NCBI GenBank assembly: GCA_023213395.1
Contig: CM041465.1
Span: 67,277,741 to 67,341,740 of the forward strand
Length of the DNA stretch: 64,000 nt
Direction: 5' to 3'
DNA from: Cycas panzhihuaensis
Taxonomy: Eukaryota > Cycadophyta
Shown piece by piece: positions 35,781-48,592 of this stretch. The notes under the pieces are model-generated. The model did not search any database, had not been told where the DNA came from, and worked only from the letters and a program-made list of their open reading frames with translations. Both the position numbers and the translations under genes were made by a program. Each line of letters starts with the position of its first letter. Positions within the stretch are counted from its first letter, which is position 1.

Positions 35781-37563
35781 TCTTTTAAAGGAATCAATTT
35801 ACCTGGTTTCTTAATACCTACTTAGATTTGAAAGGTAAATAAAGTAAGGCATCGATTAGTAGCTTCATCATATATTTGAGGACCTATCTTGAGTACCTCA
35901 AGATGGACATGAAATCTCAAATCATTAATAAACAAGTCAAAGAGAGGATTATAATCTAATTGAAAGTGGCATGCATGAACCTGATCTTAAAATCTTCTTG
36001 CAAAATCTCTTAAAGTTTCATCATGATTTTGCTTAATATCCAATAGTGATTTAATCCTAATTTCAAAAGGTCTTACAACATTAAAGTAATGAATAAAAGA
36101 ATTTACTAATTGTTGGAATAAAAGGATGGAGATAGAATGAAGGTAATAATACCACTTCAAAGCATTGCCTTGAAGTGATTTGCAGAATAATCACATTATA
36201 ACATAATCATATGGTATGAAGTTAGTACATACAAGCATAAATACTTGTATATAGGATGTTAGATCTTAGGAAGATTCACCTAAGAACTTGGGATGTTTAG
36301 GTAAGAAAGAAGGCATAGGAAATAATAGGATCTCTTATGGAAAAGAAGACTTATATAATCCAAGAAAGATTTCCTTAGTCTCAATGTTGTAGAACGTTGA
36401 GGCAAGGATGAAGGTTGAGGAATTAAAGAGGAAGTAGGCTATTATTTAGAGGAAGTAGAATGAGTTAGCAGACATTGAGTGGGATTAAATCATATTGCTA
36501 GATTAACTATCAAATTAGTTTGAGGTATAGGAACTTGAGGAAATATAGGATTAAGGTTATAAGTCAAAGTATACTGTGGAAATAGGCTGGGAATATAAGA
36601 TGAGGAAGAAGGATTAACTATTAAAGTGGCCTAAAATTGAGTGGAAGCAACCTGAGGATGAACAATTTAAATGTTAGAGGTAGGATTACATGATGGAATA
36701 TGATTATTTGGTCTAGGAGAAGGAGGTATAATCCTAACTCCTTGAGGAGTAATCCTATGTATAAGCACTTGTTGATGATCTTAGGAAGGAATGAAAGCAT
36801 ATTATGTAGAAATTATCTTTCTTAAGTCTGAAGAGTTAGTCTAAGTATCAAAGTTGATGCACCAACATGATCGAAGATAAGTGCATGAGAAGAAATAAGA
36901 TTCTCTTGGGTGAGTGATTCAAGAGGTTTCTCATGTGTATAAGATGTAACTTGAGGAGGACAATTTTGGTCTTATGAGAAATAAGATGAAATGTAAGGCT
37001 ATGAATAAACAAATGTATTATCTTTTGCTTCTTAGTAAGGAGAAGAGGATGCTCTTACAGTAGGTGGGTGAGATGGTAAAGGAGAGTGAGTCAACTTAGG
37101 AGCATGAAATGGATTATCCTACATTGATACATATTCCTCATAAAGTGGATCAAATTAATGATGATAGGGTAAAGTAGACATGCTATTAGTGTTAGGGTAG
37201 GAAGGGTCATCATAACGAGGAATGCAGACAAAAAAAGGAATTCTATTTAGAACGAGATCAAGGTAAGACGAAGATGCATGAACAAAAGAGATTGCTTCTT
37301 GAATAGTAGTAGAGGTAGGAAAGGGAGTACTGCTAACAAACTAAGAAGGTATTTTACAGTACACTTGCTTAATAAACACTTCATATAATTGGTTTGATTC
37401 CTCATATAGTTAAAAATAGTTATCATGTACTTGACATTTAGAAAAGATCTTCATGAGTAGATGAAACTTCCTCAATAAAGTGGATATATTAAGGTATCAA
37501 TTCTAGTGAAAGACCTTAAAGTTTCAACAACCTATTTTGATGAGATGAAGGGGTTATTTCCAT
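35781..37563 (-). pseudogene. Ty3/gypsy gag remnant of the giant element (unit 2)
   Basis: Minus from ATG at 37563, 62 bp inside the LTR end as in unit 1. The gag block near 35850-36180 again shows the LQGNALKW-type and HDETLRDF-type readings. The zinc-knuckle part is missing with the deletion. Broken by many stops. Confidence 0.6.
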
Positions 37564-37625
37564 TGTTTAAAAGTACATGATCAATAAAAACAGAAGGTAA
37601 CTACCGAATATATTTGCCAAAAGGA

Positions 37626-39662
37626 TGGTTATTTAAGAATTAGTCTAGACTAATTACCTCTAAATAACTTTATATTTCTTTCATTTCTAATGAATATCAG
37701 GAGATATATCAACCTATAGGAAATCTAGAACCAACTTTGTCTAACTCTTAAGAAGAAGTCTCTACTTGGTTGCATTATATGCCTAGAAGTGACAAAAGAT
37801 AAAAGGCTAGGATATGTGAACAACACTTGATGAAAGAATATATTAGCCTACATAATCAAGTAGAGGAGATCTAAGTTTGGAGCTACACTAATAATGTTTT
37901 TATTTTATTTTCTTATTTTTAAAATTCTTTTTCTTATATTTTTTAATGTTTTATGTTTAACTAATTAAAGGAAATACTAAAACAAAGAACAATTTAATCA
38001 TACACTTACAAAAAGTAACAAAAAAAGACTAATAAATTTAAGGAAAATCACTCTTCAAATCAAATAAAGAAATAAAAAATCACATTGACTCATTTTTTTC
38101 TAAAAGGAAATATTGACAACAAATAAAACAAACTAATTTAAAATCTTCAAATTAACTTCTATTTCAAATAGAAAGATACAAGAAATAAACCTTTTTAAAG
38201 GAAATCTTTCATACATACCTAGGAAATGAAGGTTAAAGTAGTATGAAGCTCCTTCTAGAATTCTTCTTCTTGCATACATGTTCTTTGATGAATTTTATAG
38301 TTTTTCAACCATAGAATAACTCCAAATAAAGTAAATAAGCTATAAATTTTATCATGCAAAGTATAAATTTAATATACAACCTTAAAGTCCACTTAAACCA
38401 CCCATGAAAGATGACATACAAAGTGTAGATTCACCATGCAAGTAAGAACTTGTCTCATACATCTCATTAAGAAGTTAGATTAGAAATATAAAAAGATTTC
38501 ACCATTGATTTAATAACATATAACCATAACATTATTGAATCAATTCTAGCTTTTAGAAAACAAAAGAGTAAACAAGATGTATATAAAGTTTATTCCCTTT
38601 ACTCTTTTTCTAATTGTGCATCTTCTAGAAGAAGAAGAAGGGAAAAAATGAAGAATTAAGGAAAGTGAATTGTACAATCATAATACCCTCAATGTATATA
38701 ATTATATATGTGCCTTAACATAGCAATCTTCCCCATATTAACCAAATTTTCCTTTTAATACAGGTAGCAAAAGGATAAATTTTTGAAGAAACCACTAAAA
38801 CTAGCACAAAATCAAAAAAGAGATGAGACAAGTACTTATTGAAAATCTTAACTACTATAGAGAATGGGAGGGAGAAGTTATGAAATATAGTAAAAAGTTA
38901 GATCCCTCTTCTTTATAGCAATCTCCTATGAACCCCATAACGGGATAGTCTTTCAACCAAGATTAATCTTAGAAAAATTTAGGAACAATAAGAATTAAAG
39001 CCAAGATTAAGAAGATAGTACAATGAAGGCACAATAACCATTTAGAAAAAAAAGAAAGAGTGGTAGAAAAGCATTACCAAACTTACAATAAGATAGTTGA
39101 AGATTAAATAAAAGCTTTGTAGATGATAAACATCTCAACAAATCTCATAAAATAGAGTTAAATAGTAGCACTAGCAATATCTCTTAAATCTCTTGCTTCT
39201 TGATTCTCCCATTTTCCACTTCTTTTCTCTCCTTTCTTCAAAGATACAACTACAAAATTCACAATAATTCACTTTCTAATAAATTCTCTAGGGTTTTAAG
39301 GATTTCTAAATAAGAAAGAAGGAGTTGCCATGAAATTTAGGCAAAAATATATGAAAAGCAAAGAAAAAATGACATGTTTTATTTTAAAAATTGCATGCCT
39401 AATAGTCAAAAGTATGATTTTCTATATAAAATACGATAGGTTATATTTTATATAAAATGAAAAATATGACTTTTCAAATAAAATATAATTAATTATGTTT
39501 TTGGAAATACTCAAAAAGTGATGATAAAAAATAAAAAAATTGACAAATAAAGTTTAGAAATTTGGAGTGTCTCATATGAAGTGAAAAATTAAGCACAATC
39601 CTACAAAATATTAAAAATTAATAGCCACTGTATAAGAATAAGAGGAAAAGATGGAAATAAGG
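37626..39662 (-). repeat. 5' LTR (copy C) of the giant element, main part
   Basis: 2037 bp from tggttatttaag; continues at 60012-60310 after the minus-strand copia. The total of about 2336 bp agrees with the 2365 bp of copy A. It holds the empty Ty3 site (actag, 39170-39174). Confidence 0.8.
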
Positions 39663-40035
39663 TGTTAAAATACTTCAGGATCTAAAAATCATGTGCCACT
39701 AATTTAATATCATGATAAACTATCTTAATACTGTAATGAACAAATAAATAAGAATATAATAATGAAATATCAAAGAACATGAGTGAATTTTTCAGCACAT
39801 GAAGCTCAATTTAGGTAGATCTTCTGCATAGATCTTAAGATAATATATAATATAATGGTGTTGGACTTAATTTATAAACAACCTATCAATATTTTGAGTA
39901 ATAGAATTAGCTGACTAAGCGGCATATATGAAAGACCCAACCATATTATATAATGAGATTAAATTATAACAAAGGTCACCTTAATATTATAATATGAACA
40001 CAAAGAAATGAGGATGTTATTAGATAATTTTAACA
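39663..40035 (-). repeat. 3' LTR of the minus-strand copia (unit 2)
   Basis: 373 bp, tgttaaaa to ttttaaca, matching 30803-31191. The minus purine tract is the complement of ccctcatttag (40036-40046). Confidence 0.85.
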
Positions 40036-40046
40036 CCCTCATTTAG

Positions 40047-41650
40047 TAGCAACTTCATTTATTTTAATGTTGAACTTATGTCGAAACCATTTAAACTTTA
40101 GTGAAAATGTCTATAATCTGGTTCTCAGTTGGTCAGTAGATGAGATTAGCTTCTCCATTTTGAACATGTTTATAGATAAAGTGGTGATGGACCTCAATGT
40201 ACTTAGTTCTAGTATCGAATATAAGATTCTTCATCATCTTCAATATACTTTAATTATTATAATAGAGGATGGTAGGTGTATGTTGTTGAAGTCCAAGCTT
40301 CACAAGAATCCTTTTAAGCCAAATTAACTTCATTATAACATGGGCAACTGCTTTATACTTTACTTCAATAAAGGAAAGGATAACATTCAGCTACTTCTTA
40401 GAGCTCCATGAGATTATAGTTGAGTTCATATCAAATCAATAACCTGAAGTTGAATGGTGAATATCATGACAATAGACTCAATTAATATTTATGTATCCCT
40501 TCAGGATAAGAGAGTTAGTTTGATTGTACTCAAGGCCAAATTGATATGTGCCATAGATATATTTGAGAATCCTAGTGGTAGTTTTTCAATAGGATGCCTT
40601 AGGTTGTGATATATGCCTAGAGCATATCCCAACTACAAATGAGATGTTTGGATGAGATAGATGATATTCCTAACTAACTTCTAGTACAAAGTGGGATCAA
40701 ATGGATTTCATTTTTCATCTAGGTTTGTCTTGGTTCTTATTTCCATAGGAACTAGAGTAGGCTTACATTCTAGCATCCTAAATCTTTATAGGAGCTCATT
40801 GGCATACTTTATTTGAGTCAAGAAGATGTGGCTTATTTCTTTCCAAACATTAATTCTAAGGAAGTAATAGAACAACCTAAGATCTGTCATCTTAAAGTTG
40901 CTTTTCAATTTTGATTGAAACTAAGCAATGACTTTTGTGTCATTTCTAATGATTATAAGATCATCTAGATAAAGAACTATGATTGTGATCAAATTATCTC
41001 TAATTTGAATATATAAATATGGATTAGAGGGTGAACACTTGAAATTATATTAGTTAAAGAATATATCTATCTTCGTATACTAAGCATGAGGTACATGTTT
41101 GAGTTTATATAGGGATTTTATGATCTTGCATACTAAGTGTTCTTGTCCTAGAATAACATAGTCAAGAGGTTATTTTAAGAAAATCTCTTCTTTAAACTCT
41201 CCTTTGAAGAGAGCACTCTTCACATCTATTTGGTAAATAGGCTGTCTGAATTAGGTTGCTAAAGATATAACCAAATAGAATGTAGTCATATTGTCCACTA
41301 GTACAAAGGTTTCATCATAGCCAATTCCTTCCTATTATTTAAAACCTCTCGCTACAAGATAAGCTTTAAGATGCTCGGCAGTATCATTTGCATAAAGTTT
41401 TATCTTATACAACCATCTACAATCAATTACTTTCTTCCCATGTGGTAATTTAGTCAGCTCCCAAGTATTACTTTTAATTATGTAGTTCATTTCTTCATCC
41501 ATAACTACTTCCCATATTTAGTCTTTGACTACCTCCTCAAATGTAGAAGACTCGAGTATTTCTAGGACACATGCCATTAGGGTAAAATTTCTAAAGTGTC
41601 TCATTTTTAGGGCCTTTTAATAGTTGTAGGAGGAGGAAGAGCATCCTTTA
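40047..41650 (-). pseudogene. Copia RT and RNase H remnant (minus-strand copia)
   Basis: From 41650 downwards: a decayed YRWVFK-type start near 41400-41470, FKGEFKEEIF near 41180, the active-site block IVLYLDD with YLDD at 40960-40971, and a copia RNase H C-terminus (RTKYIEVHHHFI, TENQIIDIFTK) near 40060-40210. The RT aspartate pair is intact, but many stops and shifts break the frame. The enzyme would copy element RNA. The small plus ORF at 40067-40327 is its mirror. Confidence 0.8.
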
Positions 41651-41879
41651 GCAACTATTGAACCCATTTAGGAGGTGGTTAAATGTTAGTGGCTTTCACA
41701 TGAATGTCACCAACTAAAATTAGAAGTAAGGTTGTGCTTGCTTATGTTGTTGATGTAGGGGCTACTAGAATTAATGACAAACCTAGAGTATAGGAGGAGG
41801 CTAGTACTAGTGGCTTCTAAATTTGTCAAAGAGTCACTTGAGATGCACCAACCTCATCTGCAACTATAAGCTAAAGTTG

Positions 41880-42640
41880 AATTGGAGTTAAGTCTTGTGT
41901 ATCTTCAACAAATATAAACTTGGTTCCAAACCATGTTAAATACTTTATAGGCTTTGTAACCAAGTATGATATATTTCAGGTTTTTATCATTAAGCTTCTT
42001 TTTGTTGTCCTTTAAAATAAGTTTATATGATATGCATCAAAAAATCTTCAAGTGTGCTACTGTTAGTTTCTTACCTAATCAAGCTTCTTACCTAACTATA
42101 ACTATGATACTTATATTAGTTAGGTAAGTACCTATGGCTATGGTATCAACCCAAAATCTAGTTACAAGGTTGGCTACACTAAGCATGGCTTTTCCTTTGT
42201 TCACCAATATTTAGTTCATCCTTCCAACTACATGATTTTGTTGTGGTGTATAAGGTGTTGAGAATTGACATCGGATGTCATGTTCCTTGCAAAAGTTATT
42301 GAACTAATTTGAGATATATTGACTAATATTATCCAATATGAGGGTCTTGATTGTTATGCCACTTTTATTTTCAATAGAAACTTTGAACTCTTTAAATTTG
42401 TCTAGGGCTTGGTACTTGTTTCTCAAGAATTAGACCCATACTTTTATTAAGAAATCATCTATGAATATGATTAAATATAAGCTTCCATTGAGTTATTAGG
42501 TTGAGATGGATCTACAAATGTCTTATTGGACCAACTCTAAAGGAATTTTTCTCTCAGTTACTTTCCCTTTAGGCAAGCCTCACATATGTTATTGTATCTC
42601 TTAATTTTAGGTAAACCATGTACTATTTAGAGCCTAGATA
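41880..42640 (-). pseudogene. Copia integrase remnant (minus-strand copia)
   Basis: On minus: CEACLKGKVTERKIPLE near 42540-42600 (end of the zinc-binding region), LIIFIDDF and WV.FLRNK near 42410-42480, a decayed RTDNG block (LILDNISQYIS) near 42330, and PYTPQQNHVVGRMN near 42215-42260, where the catalytic Glu position of the usual NGVAER block reads differently. Stops interrupt. The order integrase before RT is the copia order. Confidence 0.75.
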
Positions 42641-43118
42641 TGAGGTTCAAGCTTTATATATTTAAATGACCATGGTGTTGATGCCATAATTTATCTTTTG
42701 AGCTATTTAAGGTAACAATGTCCTTTGAATATCAATATTCACTTAGTTCTTAGATGCAAGGGTACTCTTCAATAATTACATCCTTCTGCTTATCAAGTTG
42801 AGTTCTATTAGCCATTGAGAAAGATTCATTTTGTGGAGTGGTGGGAAGGGGTACATCATCCAAACTATATAAACTACCATCTTAATATCATATTTCCATA
42901 TATCTACCTTTTGTACGATCTGTGATTTTATGAATACCCTAACTAAAATGGATATTTAGATTCTGCTTCTCTATTTGGCTAATAGAGAGTAGGTTCATCT
43001 TCATTCTTAGTATAGGGAACACATTATTCATATGATGCCTAATGCTAAAATATTTCAAGGACCTACCAATTTTAGTCATATCATAAGTTAAATTATCACC
43101 AAATGTGATAGTAGGTCT
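42641..43118 (-). pseudogene. Copia protease end and pre-integrase remnant (minus-strand copia)
   Basis: Minus reading continuing from 58330: TFGDNLTYDMTKIGR close to the insertion point (43050-43115), then MNLLSISQIEKQNLNI-like sequence near 42950-43000. Interrupted exactly at 43118 by the plus-strand copia, where the same reading resumes on the other side. Confidence 0.65.
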
Positions 43119-43430
43119 TGAAAGAGATTAATGTATCAAAGACATTTGTGTAGATTAATTAAGTGACCTTAAGATATATTGTTAGTATTATTATCTTAGT
43201 GAAATACACTTTATGTATATTTAGATGTAATTTTGAGTTCATGTCATTAGGCAGAAAAGTCCTAACCCTAATACTCACCCTCAATAATAAAAGGCGAAAA
43301 CTCAAGGAGGGAGTTATTATTCATTCTCACCTCCAAGCTTTTCTCTCACATCTTGTTTCATCTCTTTTTCATTCTCTATTGCTAGTATATGTATATGAAT
43401 GATTTATTCCCTAGATCCATCCTTTCTTCA
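43119..43430 (+). repeat. 5' LTR of the plus-strand copia
   Basis: 312 bp, tgaaagagatt to cctttcttca; matches 58018-58329 without gaps. Confidence 0.92.
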
Positions 43431-43432
43431 TG

Positions 43433-43445
43433 TGGTATCAGAGCT
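43433..43445 (+). other. Primer-binding site of the plus-strand copia
   Basis: tggtatcagagct, two bases after the LTR; full match to the initiator-Met tRNA complement over twelve bases. Confidence 0.92.
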
Positions 43446-45400
43446 AGAAAAGGATCTATTCACTCCATTTCACTTAGATGGAGTCATTTTGCCTCTCATT
43501 CACCTTCAATATGATGTATTGAGAGTGCACTCATCATTTTTAAAATTTTAAGAACTTAAAATTATATTACTTTATATGTTGTTGCTTTCTCTATGTGTGC
43601 AAAATTTTAGAGGTGAAAAATACAAGTTTTTGAGGCCATTTGGTTGCCAGAATAACCCCAGAACATTAAAGGTCTAAAATTTTACAAAAATTTTAGCTAT
43701 CTCAGATTTTGATGAAATTTGGTATGTAGGGTTATCTTACTAAGAGTATCATTTTTGTCTTCTATAATAGCTTTATATTTATCTTGAAATAGTGATTTTT
43801 GGCTGAATCAAAAGGTTAAAATTTATGGATAAGTAACTTAAGGCACTTTTCTCAATGAAATCCTTTAAACATGAGCTAAAAATCTGAACATTTTTTTATG
43901 GATTTAGTAGATTTATGTCTTAGGAGTATTTTAAGATAAATATCATCAAATTTCATGTATTGATTAGTGAGGTCTTTGCATTTTTCTCACGAATGATAAA
44001 TTTGTCTACTCAAATCCATAAAAGACATTGCAGTGGCATTTTAGGAAGTTTTTTAGCTAATTTTAGAGATGGTGTAGAATAAAAAGTTTATGTACATATC
44101 AAGATGTAACTTTTGAGATATTGAAGTTTAGATTTTGGGATAGTGGATGCGACAAGATTATGCTTTTGTGCTTTTTTTGGGCAAATAATTTTTTATACAC
44201 TTTTAGAAATCCGTCTTCACCAACCTATTAGAAACAACATTCTAAACACTTTTTTCTTCTGCCATAAATTTAAATTTTATCATTTAGACCTTCATATTTG
44301 TAATTTTTAGAAAATTTTATCCATTTATCCTTATTTATAAATTTTGTAAAAAAATCACAAAATAGGGTAAAATAGCATGCATCCAGATTTAGAAAAATCA
44401 GTATTTTAGTGGTAAGTTAATCTATGTTCTTAATCCTTTGTAGCTTCTGTATTAAAATTTATAAAAACATATTTGAAAATATTATACTAAATCAAGAGAA
44501 ACCTTATATCAGAAGCAACATCTGGTTCCTCTACTAAATCTAGCATGTTTTTTTTATTTGCATACATAGCATAAAGCATCACATAAAGTAGTATCAATAA
44601 CAAAGTAAGCACAAAAGGCAAGCAAGTACTTTTGGTAACTTTCTATTTCAGTTTTCAGTTATTCAAAAATAACTTATATTATTCCTAAAATAAATCTCAT
44701 CTATATGATTTATACTTCCAGTTTTTTACTTATGCACACATACACCTTGGTTGAAATAGACCACGGTTGACCGAAGTCTAAGCCCTAAGGGAGGTATGAG
44801 ATTCATACTAGATCTATTCTTAACCAAAATAATGGTGGAGGGATAAGTTAACTATACCTACGGCCTCCAATTAGGGATAATCCTAATAACTACCCAGGAA
44901 AACTGAAAACTTTAATGTAAGATTAAAACTAACCTAGTCAAATATTAGTTATAGCCATGGGATATATACATACAATTTGACTCTTCAGAGGAGGTATATA
45001 GCTATTCACTAGTGAACTGGGTAAGGATTGGGAGTACCTAGGCTCCACTGTGAGTTAGATTTCATCACCAAGTACAAGTGCAGATATCATGAATGAAGGC
45101 CCTAATCATATACTAGAAGACTTAGGCATTGAAACCTCGTTTATATTTGGATATAAGTTAAAGGTTAGTGGCATGTCATATCACCACTCTTTGCTAGCTC
45201 TATATTAGGCCTCATTTTTACATCATTACTTATACTCATTTTTCATAGTTATTGAAAAATACATAATCATTGCTTGTTTCTTATCATATCATTAATTTCT
45301 ACATCTGTGTTATACTAGGTATACTAGTCACAAGTATTAGTGGCACATACTTCTATCATCTCTTCGACTTGTTCATCATCATCATGTCATCTCAATTCAA
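43446..45400 (+). other. Long leader of the plus-strand copia, no recognised gene
   Basis: About 2 kb between primer site and gag with no motif-bearing ORF on either strand. Copia leaders are usually much shorter. It could be an extended untranslated leader or an older, unrecognised insertion; no LTR pair or target duplication was seen inside it. Confidence 0.5.
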
Positions 45401-46478
45401 GTAGAATATCAACTACATATTAAAAGGCAAAGAAAATTTAGATTTATGACACACTAGAGTTTAAAATGTTATAAAGTATGAAGGCCTTTGGGGAGCCCAC
45501 TTGTAGCCTACACCCATCATACCTACAATAGCTACAATACCTACCTCTAGTGGATCTACTCAAATAACTCCTATAGATACTGTAGCTAAACTACAATGGG
45601 AGATAAATAATGAAAAAAATTATGCAAGAATTTTGTTGGTTACTGATTACTTCTTGCACAACTTGATTAACGAAGAGTAATATGATATAGCTTAGAAGGT
45701 CTTTGAAGTTCTCAATAATAACTTTGATACGAAGTCAAATTTAGAATTTGTTCATCTTATTCTAAAAATAAACAAATTAAAAATACAGAAGGAATAAGCT
45801 CATAAAATAATAAATCTCCTTTGACCAATAAAATAGGTAATTAATAAAGATTTTAAGACCCAATATATCACTTAAACATTCTTGATCTAATATGTCTACA
45901 TGTCCCTAATTATAAAAACTTGCTTAGAAGTCTTCAATCTAGTAGAACATTAAAGACAATCAACTTCAAAGCACTTTCCAAGAAGTTCATAGAATTTGAT
46001 AAGACCTTTGATACCAATTTTGTAGCCTCTAAATCTCTTTTAGATGTAGCCTTTGAGGTGGAAGAAAAAGCTTGCTATATAAAAAATCAAGGTTCCTCTC
46101 ATAGTAGGAGAAATAATCGAGTAAGAGGAAGAGGAAGAAACATGGGAAATCATCCACAAAGTTAACCAAATCCTTAGTCATAGCCTTGATAGTGTTAAGG
46201 CAAAGGGTCACTTCAATAAAGAGTAAGACAATTAGGCCAAACCAGTATCTCTTTAAGGACTAGTAATCAAACTATTATGTGTGATCGGTATAATCATAAA
46301 GGGCACTTTGCAAAAGACTGCAAAACTATCACTTATAAGTTAGCCAAGTTCAAACCAAAATATAGAACTCACAATGTTGAAGAAACTTATGAAGAATCCT
46401 TTAGTGGTGTAAGTTTCATACAAGCACATTTTTAAAGAATTAATGGATCTTCAACATCAAATGCTATTAATCAACCAC
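45401..46478 (+). pseudogene. Copia gag remnant (plus-strand copia)
   Basis: Broken frames give WEINNEKNYARILLVTDYFL near 45600, KVFEVLNNNFDTKSNLEFVHL near 45700-45760, and the open stretch 45920-46165 (81 codons, ending in an Arg/Gly-rich NNRVRGRGRN). A zinc knuckle follows at 46280-46321: C-D-R-Y-x4-H-x4-C, in which the second Cys is replaced by Tyr. This is the usual UBN2/copia gag arrangement with a basic linker before the knuckle. Stops and frameshifts are frequent. The last part is cut by the nested element at 46484. Confidence 0.75.
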
Positions 46479-46483
46479 AAAGA
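46479..46483. other. Target-site duplication (left) of the nested non-coding element
   Basis: aaaga here and agaga at 49037-49041, 4 of 5 matching. Confidence 0.65.
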
Positions 46484-46932
46484 TGAAGGAAAATAATGTA
46501 GTCCCAAGTAGCTATAATACTAAATGAAGGAAATAATATTACAAGAGAACAGAGCAGAACATGAATCCAATAATCAAAACTCAATAGATCATTGTAGCAT
46601 AGTAACATAAACAATAATCATTGTATATTCAATTCATTTTGATAGAGAAAGCTTTACAAATTTCTCAATATATGCAGTGTCTAAAGATACCATAAATACA
46701 TACCCCTCAATATTTATAATTTTGGGGGAGGAGGGAAACTCTTCAATCCCTGAAATTCAAATTACAATAAAATAATACAAACTTAACTTAAAGTAAACTT
46801 AACTCAAATTAACATAAACTTACCTTAAACTTACCTACACATGTTGAGCACCTACATGTGTAAATTGAGGAAGATGATGTGTGCTCCCCTGGTTGGAAGG
46901 TGAGAGTAGAGTGATGACTATTAACTCCAACA
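46484..46932 (-). repeat. 3' LTR (minus) of the nested non-coding element
   Basis: 449 bp. Near its left end the LTR-end motif atgaagga is repeated after a gctataatacta sequence, a decayed primer-site complement contained within the LTR. Confidence 0.8.
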
Positions 46933-46947
46933 TTCTCCTCCTTAATG
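46933..46947 (-). other. Polypurine tract of the nested non-coding element
   Basis: On minus: ccattaaggaggagaa, adjoining the LTR start tgtt. Confidence 0.7.
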
Positions 46948-48578
46948 GTCATCATGAATACTTGTATCTTCTCTTTAAACTTATGAAATTTATACTTGAA
47001 AAAATTTTTAAAATCTATCCCTTAACTTGATATTTATCAACTTGCTTTATCCTTCTTGTAAAATATGTCTCTTTACCATGGAGTAGTGCAAAAAAATTAT
47101 AAGTGAATGCAGCTGCAAAAAATCTCTAAGTAAGTGAAACTTGATTTGTACAAAGATAAATAGCTTCCACTTTGACTTTATTAACTAAAATATTAAGAAA
47201 ACTTTGAACTTGAACTTTATCTTTTATATTGTGAGCAACTATCAAATTATCATAATTCTTCACCATCATATCATAAGATTCATTTTCCACATCAAATGGA
47301 GGATCAGATACTTATGTAACAAGTTGATCATGCATTTGATCAGAATCTTTATTTGTCTCGTCATTAAAAATCACCTATTCTGGTACATGTCTTATGTGCT
47401 CAACAAAATCGACATCAAATACATTGAGGGTATCTCCCCCATAAGTAGAAATCAATACATCATATATAGATTTAGAAGTCATTAATTCACAAACTTTTAA
47501 AAAGACATCATCATTTATAATATAAAATAATAATCCTAAAACTTCATTATCCTTTCTAAAATTTTCTTTAATACTAAGATCACATTCATATTACAAATAC
47601 TTCAGAAGATCATGTTCAATAAAATAGTCTTATATAGTTTTATGTCATAGTGAAAAATTATGCCATTGAATATAGGAAATTGTGCTATTTTATCAAAAAA
47701 TACCTTTAGTATATAAAGGATATACTTTTACCAAATCAAAAGAGTCAATAAATGACAAAACTTATATGATATCAAATATACTGTTCAAAAGAAATATAAT
47801 GCACCAATGAACATATGAATAAACTTTTTGAAGGAGATGTAATGCCCTTTAGAAAGTCAATCAACCAGGCACAATAAGGAAATGATCCTTTCAATAATGA
47901 TAAAAAGGTTTTTCAATAAGTATGCCTTTCAAATAAACTTTGAAATAAAGTGAATATAAGAATAAATTTAAATGCAATAAAGATCATTTTAGCAATAAAA
48001 ATCTAAAATGTAACTTTGATGATAAAAAGAATAATCCTTAATATTTTGATTCTTCAAATGAATAAATATAAACTCTTAATGCAATAAATACTTAGCCTTG
48101 ATGATAATATATAATGCTAAAACTAAAATGTATATGTGTATTTTCACTTTGAGATATAATGAATATGAAGAAACTTTTGAATAAAAAAGTATTATACTGC
48201 TTCAAATAAAGGTTTAAAGGATAACTTTAAGTTTGACAGCTTCAAAGTTATATTAAATAGTGTCAAAATAAGATGAAATTTTACCTGTATGAAGATTAAT
48301 AAAATATGTATCCAATGGAACTAGCCGTTTTGAAAATGGGTTCTTATGAGTCAAATTTTAATGAACTAAATGGTACAGGTCTCTTTTTTAGGCTAAACAA
48401 GAGCAGGAAGCTCAAAATAGCATAAAAATGTTAATAAAATACTCATAGAATGATATAAAATGGTCACATAAATTTTAGAGAGCTGCTTAATATATTTTTA
48501 TCTAAAAAGATTTGAGAAATAATGTATAAAAATATGTAAATATGGCAGTTTGGAGGTAATAAAATGGAGTTAAACTAA

Positions 48579-48590
48579 GCTCTAATACCA
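48579..48590 (-). other. Primer-binding site of the nested non-coding element
   Basis: Plus-strand gctctaatacca is the complement of tggtattagagc, one base from the initiator-Met site, two bases from the LTR. Confidence 0.75.
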
Positions 48591-48592
48591 AA

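Larger units (their letters stand above)
31965..40794. repeat. Tandem segmental duplication, unit 2
   Basis: Second copy of 15547-31960 without the Ty3 insertion, without the extra 544-bp copy and lacking the gag-end/protease segment, but retaining about 1.1 kb of LTR (37815-38920) that unit 1 lost. The join at 31960-31965 goes from taggag in the copia fragment to tagatgg in the giant element's interior, with a few extra bases (tggg). Confidence 0.85.
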
